Shown here piece by piece: positions 57,071 through 64,000 of a stretch of 64,000 nt of DNA; within the stretch, counting starts at the first letter, position 1; each line of letters opens with the position of its first letter. The DNA lies in the NCBI GenBank assembly GCA_030278955.1, contig JAOANR010000006.1:28005124-28069123 (forward strand), written 5' to 3'. This DNA is from Hygrophila difformis (taxonomy: Eukaryota > Streptophyta > Magnoliopsida > Lamiales > Acanthaceae). The notes under the pieces were generated by a model. It had not been told where the DNA came from, searched no databases, and saw nothing but the letters and a program-made list of their open reading frames with translations. The position numbers and the translations under genes were made by a program.

Positions 57071-58321
57071 AAGCGAAAAGAGTAAATATTTTATTCCCAT
57101 GGACGAACATTACAAAGAGGAGCTACTTCAGCCGAAAGCGGCGTCGATAGTCCGAAAATACAATATACAAGGGAAACGTCCATTTTACTACGACAAGGAA
57201 GGAAAGGAAAACACTGGGATCTCAAGTGGAAGACATCCAACATTCATTCCCAAGTCCTTCCCTGCCAGAGAGATCGGCGATGGCTGTGCTAGTGAAGCCA
57301 GCTCCCCGATCAAAAAGAAAAAGAAAGAAAAAATATAAGTTTTGCTCCGATAGGAACACCCCACTAGACATGTACAACAGAAAAGGCATCCGAGGGGTAT
57401 GTCATTCAGAGCAAAAGAACTATAATGGTCCCATAGAAAGGCGTGAATACCAGTCGGTCACCCAAAACTATGGGACCAGCATAAGTAAAGTTCCGACAGG
57501 TCATATCAATATTAAGAGATATGACGAAGCCTGAATATGACCGTCGAGATAAGTGTTAGAAAAAATATCAAGGGATCCTCTGCCGCGTGTGTGTGGTGGT
57601 GAAGAGGTTAGCTGAACTCACACCGTATGGAGGAGGGGTTTTTGTGTCATGAGTAAAGTCCCAAACAGAAGACCAGTAAGCCGAGGAGGCCTGGGGGTAG
57701 AAGGAATAAAATGAGTCGAGGGAATTATAGCAGTCACTGCAAAGTATTGTGATGGAATAGAAGAAGCTGCGCATATTTATAGAAGAACAAGATGGTGATA
57801 TTTACAACAAGGCCAGAAAAGTAAAGAAATAAATACTAATAATGGAAAAGACGTTTCAAGATTTCCAATAAAGCTGCAGGGAATATTGCCCTGCCACACA
57901 AATCACGAAGATTACAAGAAACTGTCAAAGTAAAGTGCAAAGAGACAAAAGGGAATAAATAGGCCGATTACACATAAAAATCGGCCGATTATGTCACAAA
58001 ACTAAAGAATATCAGAAATTACGCCACATAAGGAATGCAGCCAACTGACAGCCATAAAAACAAAGAATCCTAGTCTTCGCTTATGTCAAAAGCAATATCG
58101 TCATCAGAGCCAGGAGGACGGTCAGCGTGAGGATCAATGGACGAACCATGGCCAGACGTGGGATCCAGAACCGATCAAAAATCTTGGAATACCCGAGCTT
58201 CATCATCGGCCGAGACGGGTTTCCTCGGGCTGAGATGAAAGCAGATGTTCAGACGCATCCTGAAGAGGTCCAGATTGGATATATGAGAAAGAGAAAAAAG
58301 AGAGACGATGAGAAAGAAAAT
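57071..58321. other. Tat post-pol segment, largely non-coding
   Basis: Bases 57063-57338 are open on the + strand (91 codons ending in a Lys-rich KKKKKEKI), probably by chance or as a decayed extension. A minus-strand TATA-like TTCTATAAATATGC lies at 57771-57784. No purine tract or LTR is visible here; the antisense ORF begins to its right. Confidence 0.5.
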
Positions 58322-59236
58322 TCAATAAAGGATACCAACCCCATGGAAGGGATAAGTTGGCAATGGAATATCACCTGAAGACTTGGGATCATTCCATAGA
58401 GGGTCAGTAACAGGATTGACAAGGGCAGCTGAAATATTAGATGTAGAATGAAATTTGGCTACAATGGGTCGGATTTTGTCAACAACAGCTTGAGTATCCG
58501 ACCATAAACCACGGAAAACGTTGATGACCTCGTCACTAAAGGAAGACCTTAAGGAAAGATAGCCCATTTCTCTCTGAAGACTGGCAAGTTTTTCTCTGGG
58601 AATTTGGGCAGACTTGTGAAGCTGTTTAACGAGACGTCGAAGACGAGCCGACTCTTCATCCATCTCAGTTAAGGCACTTTCCAAATCTTGGGCCTTACGT
58701 TGGAGTCGGCAAATCTCCAACTGAATAGCAGCAAGTTCCTCTGAACATTTAAACCTAAGAGCATCGTTGTCCGACAGCTTAGTCATGTACTCTTGATACT
58801 CGGAGGTATGCTTATCAAACTGTTGCTTATGGAGATCTATAGAGGCCTGCTCATCTTTGAGTCTTTTGCGGGCGGCCAAAACTCCAGGAAGCTCCAAGTC
58901 AATGCATAAAACACGGGTAGACATCTCCTTAAGAGCATCATCCAAGCTCGAGGAAAGGAGTTCTTCGGAAAAGGACCGCTCAATATGGGAAAGGAGAAAG
59001 AGGATAGGTTTGGTCTGGACAGAAAGCACGTCCGACTGGTGAAACATCAGGCGATCTAGCTCGGCTAGACAAGCCCCAAAACCGTCAGGAAAATCTGACG
59101 AGGGAAAGGACACAATCGGGGAGAAAAAGTCATCCAAAATTTCGTTGTCCGGAAAAGGAGAGGAAGGGATATCATCAACATGGGCCAGCTATTCTTGTTG
59201 AAGTCGGACGACGGAGGGGTTAGGAAGAACAATAGC
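58322..59236 (-). pseudogene. Antisense ORF of the Tat element, coiled-coil, N-terminus cut off
   Basis: Opposite to gag-pol and downstream of integrase. Open from 59137 to the stop at 58322 (271 codons); upstream in the same frame, one TAG near 59190 precedes further reading to the insertion at 59237, so the protein was longer. The sequence is acidic at first (DDFFSPIVSFPSSDFPDGFG), then a long heptad-rich helix (LQRKAQDLESALTEMDEESA, RLRRLVKQLHKSAQIP). Antisense ORFs after pol are known in several Tat elements; their role is unknown. Long survival of the frame in an otherwise shattered element is notable. Confidence 0.65.
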
Positions 59237-61807
59237 TGTAACACCCCGGTTTTTGGTCACCCAGGTCGGGATGTCACCGCCACACCTCCCTAGTAAGACA
59301 CGGTTTCTCCGGCTTACTAAAGAGATGCAAGGCTAGGTATTTCAGTAGTTAAAAATATTTAAAACATTTGCAAACAGCCCATACAATATAGTCTCGAAAA
59401 TAATAATATCATAATGCAGCGGAAATAGTATTTTAGTATAATATTGCAGCGGAAATGTAAATACGACCGACATGGTCAAAACACGGGTTAAACAGGCCCG
59501 TTTATTCGTATAGTCTAATGCAATAATTTAATAATAAAGTTTGCAAAAATATAGTTTCCCCCATGCATGAACGTACTCATGTTTGTTCCACATACTCTGT
59601 AAGGAAAAAGGAAAAATAAATGGTTTGGTCAGTACAACTTGCTGAGTAAGTTAATACATGCATGATCGTAGGGTTTAAAAGCCATTAATTTAATAATTAC
59701 ATAAAAGCATGATAATAATAATAAATAATTTAATTTAATAATATAATCAATTCTCATAATTTAAATCATGGCACTAACCAATAGTACATTTAGCATAATT
59801 TAAATAAAAGCCATAACTAATTTAAATAAAGCATTTAATAATTTAAAAGGACAATAATTAAACATTTAACTATCCCCATTACTCCCAAGATTTAGTATTT
59901 CAAGTATTTCACGATTGCATCGCGATATCAACAAGTTTAGCCGGAAACCGGCGGCCGCAGCCGTATCTGCCATACCCAGTACCATTCCGGAGCCTCGGGA
60001 AACCCATAAGGATATTCACGAGAGTGTAGGCCATATATCTCATGCCGTTTTGGCAATATATCTCAAAAATTTCGCGCGGGTCACCATCGTCCATAAAGAC
60101 ACGAAGTGCATCGTTAGGAGAGCACTCTGCAGAGCCCTCATCCCCTAATTTTAAAGATCAAGTTTGTAAAGGGAATTTCATAATTTCAGATTTCATGTAT
60201 TTATTTCAAAGAGTCTTCTACTCGTTTAAACCTTAAAGGCTAGTTTCAACAAGATTTCAAGATTTGACTCGGTCAACCACAGTTTACTCTAAAATTCATT
60301 AAAAATCAAGTTTAATTCCAAAAATTCTGAAATTTTGCCACTGACTCGGAAACATCGAGATGAACAACTTTTGTGTTTAACTTTTTCAATCCGAGATACC
60401 AAAACAGGTCAAAAACATCAATTTTCGTCATATCATTAATCTGTCCGAATTTCGTGTACAGCAGTTCAAGATTATCGAGATCTACCATACCAAATCAACT
60501 CCAAACTTAATGAAATTTTACAGAGACATTCTTAAGACATTCGTCTACAACTTTCATGTTTGGCTAAAGATCTAAATCGGTCTAAAACTAATGTCAAAAA
60601 CGTCATCAAGATCGGACCTAAGTTTTGTCAAGAATTTCAAGATCCAATTTCAAGCAGTTCGGTTTCGGGTGGATTTTCATATACAAATCATCATGAAAAA
60701 TTCTGAAACTTTTACAGTAGATAGACCTAAGCCTTAGGAACGTTTTTTGTGTTTTAAGTTTTTCCGTTTGAAGACTTTTAAAAGTTCGGAAAAATTAGGC
60801 AAAACTATTGCGCCGGTAGAAAATGTATGTTGACAGATTTATGAAAGTTTCGATTAAGCTTTTAGTTGTACGTGTTTTAATTCCTTCCAAAACCATGTAA
60901 GTGTCAACTTACAGATTCTTAGTTGTCCGGGATCGTCGAGTTCGGAGGCGGAGCTTCCAGTCCACCGTTTATCCTCTCCGTTCGTCGGGTGCTTCGTTCT
61001 AGATCCGATTCGGGGTGTAGAAATAAAAAGAAGAGAATTAAGGTTTCGTTTTTGAATTAAAACAAGATGGATGAACGGATCTAACTTACCACGACGTTGG
61101 AGATCTCTCGAATTCGTCCACAGCAGTCCTTGCTCGGTTTTGGTGCCTCCGATGACTTCCGGATCTAGGGTTTTGTGTATAGAGAGTATCGTAGGGTTTT
61201 GAAAAGTGTTCGGGGCTTTCAAGAGGGGTTATTTATAGATAAACATGACCTAGGGACGTCCAAGGTCGGCCTTGGGGAGTCTTGAGCCGAAAGGTGTTCA
61301 ACCGAAGTCGGAAAAATCCGGATTCGGGCGAGTGAATCTCGCAACCGGCGGATCTGCCTGTTAGCGCGGCCGTGGCGCGCCTTTCCCCTATTGACCGCGC
61401 GGCCACCGCGCGGCACTCGCCTGGACTTCGGTCTGGGCGGGTCGTGCGATCCGTCGTGCCTTTCCTCCTCTTTTTCGGACTTCTATCCCCCTATGCTCCC
61501 GGATTCCGATTTCCGAGGTATCTTCGGGTTCCTATTTCCTCTCTAAATTTTACTCGGGTCTAATTGCATGTTTGGACTCGAATTCTCGAGTTCATTGGTG
61601 TCGGGTTTCGATGTACAATTTATTTATCTTTATTTAATTCTTTTTATTTAATTAAATTCCTTTAATTCCCTTTTTAAGTTAAATCTCATTTCTCATTTCC
61701 TTATCTTTATTTATTTATTTGATTAATTTATTTATTTATGGTATTTATTTTATTTATTGTTTATTTATTTAATTATTGTTTATGTTGCAAAATTCTCGGG
61801 TATTACA
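59237..61807 (-). repeat. 3' LTR of the second chromovirus (2,571 bases)
   Basis: On the minus strand from TGTAATACCCG at 61807 to GGGTGTTACA at 59237. TATA box (minus) near 61230-61240. More diverged from the two LTRs of the first chromovirus than these are from each other. A purine tract, CTTAAGGAGGGTAGAC on the minus strand, adjoins at 61808-61823. Confidence 0.93.
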
Positions 61808-62072
61808 GTCTACCCTCCTTAAGAATCAACTTCGTCCTCGAAGTTGTGTTTCGGCTTTTCTCGTGCTAAGGTCTTTTGTTTGTTCTATTATTTTGTGACT
61901 GAACTTAGAATTAAAACTTCTAAGCTGCCTACGTACCCTGTGAAGGGATCAAGCCATAACGTAGTTCAAAACAATTCGAATTTTTTATTTGTTTACAAAA
62001 ATGCACGAAGAATAAATGGTGTAATATGGATGTCACACCATGTATTACATCCTCTCCCCCTTAAGATTGCAG
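61808..62072 (-). other. 3' untranslated segment of the second chromovirus
   Basis: Equivalent of 53218-53460: purine tract next to the LTR, and a second purine-rich CTTAAGGGGGAGAGGATG (minus) at 62049-62066 just after the pol stop. No gene. Confidence 0.75.
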
Positions 62073-64000
62073 TTATGTCCCCATAACTGTGTCGGTGTCG
62101 GTTTGGAATAATGTCGGATAGCGTTCTCTCATGTCGGATTCTACCTCCCAAGTTGCCATCTCACTTTCGTGGTTCGACCAAAGAACCTTGATCATTTTGA
62201 CGGTTTTGTTCCTCGTCACTCGCTCCTTAGTGTCCAGAATTCGCACTGGGACTTCTTCATAAGTCAGCTCCTCATCGAGTTCGATTACTTCCGGTTGAAG
62301 TACATGTGTCGGGTCCGGCACATACTTCTTTAGTTGTGAGACATGGAAAACATTATGAACTCGATCTAATTGTGGCGGTAAAGCCAGTCGGTAGGCCAAA
62401 TTTCCGACTCGTTCTAAAATTTCGTAAGGTCCTATGTATCGAGGACTCAACTTTCCTCGTTTGCCAAAGCGCATCACCCCCTTCATGGGTGATATCTTTA
62501 GCATGACCCTACCTCCCACTTGAAGTTCTAGGTCTCGTCGTCTCACGCCAGCATAACTCTTCTGATGGTCTTGAGCGGCTTTCATTTTTCCTTGAATCAC
62601 CTTGATTTGTTGAGCCATGTCTTCGATAAGTTGTGGTCCCACTACCACCGACTTATCATTTTCTTCTTAGCTCAACGGGCTTCGGCACCTTCGTCCATAC
62701 AACGCCTCGAATGGTGCCATGCCAATGCTAGCATGGTAGTTATTATTATAATAAAATTCGATTAAGGGTAAATGGGATTCCCAATTTTCCTTAAATTCCA
62801 ACACGCATGCTCTCAGCATGTCTTCTAGTGTTTGGATTGTTCTCTCGGTTTGACCATCCGTCATCGGGTGGAATGCGGTGCTCATTTTGATTTGAGTACC
62901 GAGAGCTTTTTTTAACTCCGTCCAAAAGTGAGAGACAAATCTACTGTCTCTATCAGAAATGATGTCATGTGGTACTCCATGTCGTCGTACCACATTATCA
63001 ACGTAGGCTCGGGCCAATTGGTCCATAGTCCATGTGTCCTTCATCGGGATAATATGGCTGTCTTCGTTAGCCTATCCACAATCACCCAAATCTTGTTCAT
63101 GCCTTTAGGTGATCGGGGTAATCCCGAGACAAAATCCATTGAGATGCTATCCCACTTCCAATTTGGAATCTCTAGTGGTTGCATCAGTCCTAAGGGTTTA
63201 TGTCGCACTGCCTTAACCTTTTGGCAGGTGAGACATTTCGCCACGAAGTCTGCCACTTCCTTCTTCATTCCCGGCCACCAATAGATCTTCTTTAGATCTT
63301 TGTAAAGCTTATCGCCTCCGGGGTGCACTGAGTATGGCGTGTTGTGCCCTTCCTCCATCAACCTTCGCTTCAACTCGGCACACTTTTGAGGCACACACCA
63401 TCTCCCTTTGAAACGAATGCTTCCATCCTCGTGGACAGCAAATCCTATTGCCTTTCCTTCGGCAATGTACCCCTTTATCTTTTCGAGTTTCGCGTCGCCC
63501 GGTTGGGCGAGCTTAATCTCGTCCAATATTGGAGTTTCTACGACCATTGCGTTGATCGTTTCACTCACTGTGCCCGGATGCACAAGTTCCACGTCCAATC
63601 TTGCTAAATCCATGTACAATGCCGGCGGAATTACCAACGAGTTCGTCACGTGTTGGGTTTTCCGACTTAGGGCATCGGCTACCACATTCGCCTTCCCCTC
63701 GTGGTAGGCTATCTCCAAATCGTAGTCCTTAATAAGTTCCAACCACTTTCGCTGTCTCAAATTCAACTCCTTCTGAGTGAATATATACTTCAAGCTCTTG
63801 TGGTCGGTGAACATTCGACACTTCCGCCCATCAAGATAATGTCTCCATATCTTTAGAGAGAAAACAACCGCTGCCAACTCCAGGTCATGTGTCGGATAAT
63901 TCTCCTCGTGAGGTTTTAGTTGGTGTGATGCATACGCTACGACTCTCGAGTCTTGCATCAAGACACAACCTAAACCTTCCTTCGAAGCGTCGCTATAAAC
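62073..64000 (-). pseudogene. Pol of the second chromovirus: RNase H, integrase, chromodomain (partial)
   Basis: From 64000 leftwards: RNase H beginning VYSDAS at the window edge, [15 protein letters not shown], integrase zinc finger ending [10 protein letters not shown], core [18 protein letters not shown] one-base deletion near 63045-63050 (CATATTATCCC where the sister has CATATTTATCCC) shifts the frame. Then [17 protein letters not shown] (62870-62830), a TAA near 62667 where the sister has Trp, and the C-terminal part with PRYIGPYEILERVGNLAYRL and the chromodomain ending at 62073. It preserves Gly and Arg codons at the two positions mutated to stops in the first copy. Confidence 0.92.

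Larger units (their letters stand above)
23394..59236 (+). mobile_element. Tat-lineage Ty3/gypsy retrotransposon, interrupted, 3' end outside window
   Basis: Parts seen in order: LTR 23394-24074, primer region 24076, gag, protease, RT, RNase H, a second RNase H (to 29768), then after a 26.2-kb insertion integrase (56012-57070), a non-coding stretch and an antisense ORF (58322-59236). The insertion left a CTGTG duplication at 29764-29768 and 56012-56016, and joining across it restores the HHCC integrase start (VHEEIC then GAHRAGK). The extra RNase H after the normal one and the DGGA protease motif place it in the Tat group. Many frameshifts make it inactive. A second insertion at 59237 hides its right end. 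Confidence 0.88.
59237..64000 (-). mobile_element. Second Tekay-like chromovirus, 3' part, inverted
   Basis: Reads right to left: the pol end and 3' LTR are present, the rest lies beyond base 64000. It begins (outer LTR end) TGTAACACCCCGG at 59237, inside the Tat antisense ORF; the five bases before it, ATAGC (59232-59236), should be the target duplication. Same family as 29769-56011, with clearly alignable LTR and pol. Confidence 0.93.

Noticed and set aside
57063..57338. 91-codon plus-strand ORF after Tat integrase
   Set aside because: Starts at a non-ATG-like context inside the decayed integrase tail and shows no domain; kept only as a remark in the segment entry.
1..64000. tRNA or rRNA genes
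   Set aside because: The only tRNA-like matches are primer-binding sites of retroelements; no cloverleaf or rRNA core sequence was recognised.

Overview
This window is nuclear DNA of a flowering plant. One intron-rich host gene sits at the left edge, followed by about 57 kb of nested transposable elements. Plant origin is supported by the receptor-like kinase with phase-preserving 72-nt LRR exons, Stowaway MITEs with CTCCCTCCGT ends, Ty1/copia and Ty3/gypsy elements primed by initiator-Met or Asp tRNA, a chromodomain gypsy element and a Tat-type gypsy element with a second RNase H. The species cannot be read from the sequence. I saw no rRNA, tRNA, CRISPR or bacterial features.

Layout. 109-6150 (+): 18 exons of an apparently intact LRR-malectin receptor-like kinase; its N-terminus lies off the window. 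6151-7558: spacer. 7561-7766: truncated Stowaway-like MITE. About 7767-11913: left half of a Ty3/gypsy element (5' LTR, primer site, broken gag) carrying arrays of an AATTCGGTCTAGACCGAATT palindrome. 12464-17330 (-): complete but decayed Ty1/copia element with CTAAC target-site duplication. 17640-17899: complete Stowaway MITE. 18003-18607: Mutator-like transposase N-terminal fragment. 19786-22636: hAT-like non-autonomous element (8-bp TSD TTCCCAAA) split by an internally deleted LINE. 22782-23044 (-): remnant of a GRF-type zinc-finger gene.

From 23394 to the right end lies a stack of nested elements. The base is a Tat-lineage gypsy element (LTR, gag, protease, RT, RNase H, second RNase H; integrase resumes at 56012; antisense ORF at 58322-59236). 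A Tekay-like chromovirus (29769-56011, TSD CTGTG) cut it at the RNase H/integrase junction. That chromovirus's 5' LTR was cut twice: by a 14.4-kb element with 5.9-kb LTRs and no recognisable gag or pol (30296-44738, TSD CCTAT, LARD-like), and by a LINE 3' fragment (46674-47338, 20-bp TSD). A second chromovirus of the same family, in opposite orientation, enters at 59237 inside the Tat antisense ORF and runs off the window.

Apart from the kinase, every recognisable coding region carries stops or frameshifts, so no transposon here looks autonomous. The least explained parts are the LARD-like element, with its hairpin arrays and four-fold repeated internal motif, the palindrome arrays of the first gypsy element, and the antisense ORF of the Tat element. 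All names rest on motifs read by eye; no database search was possible.
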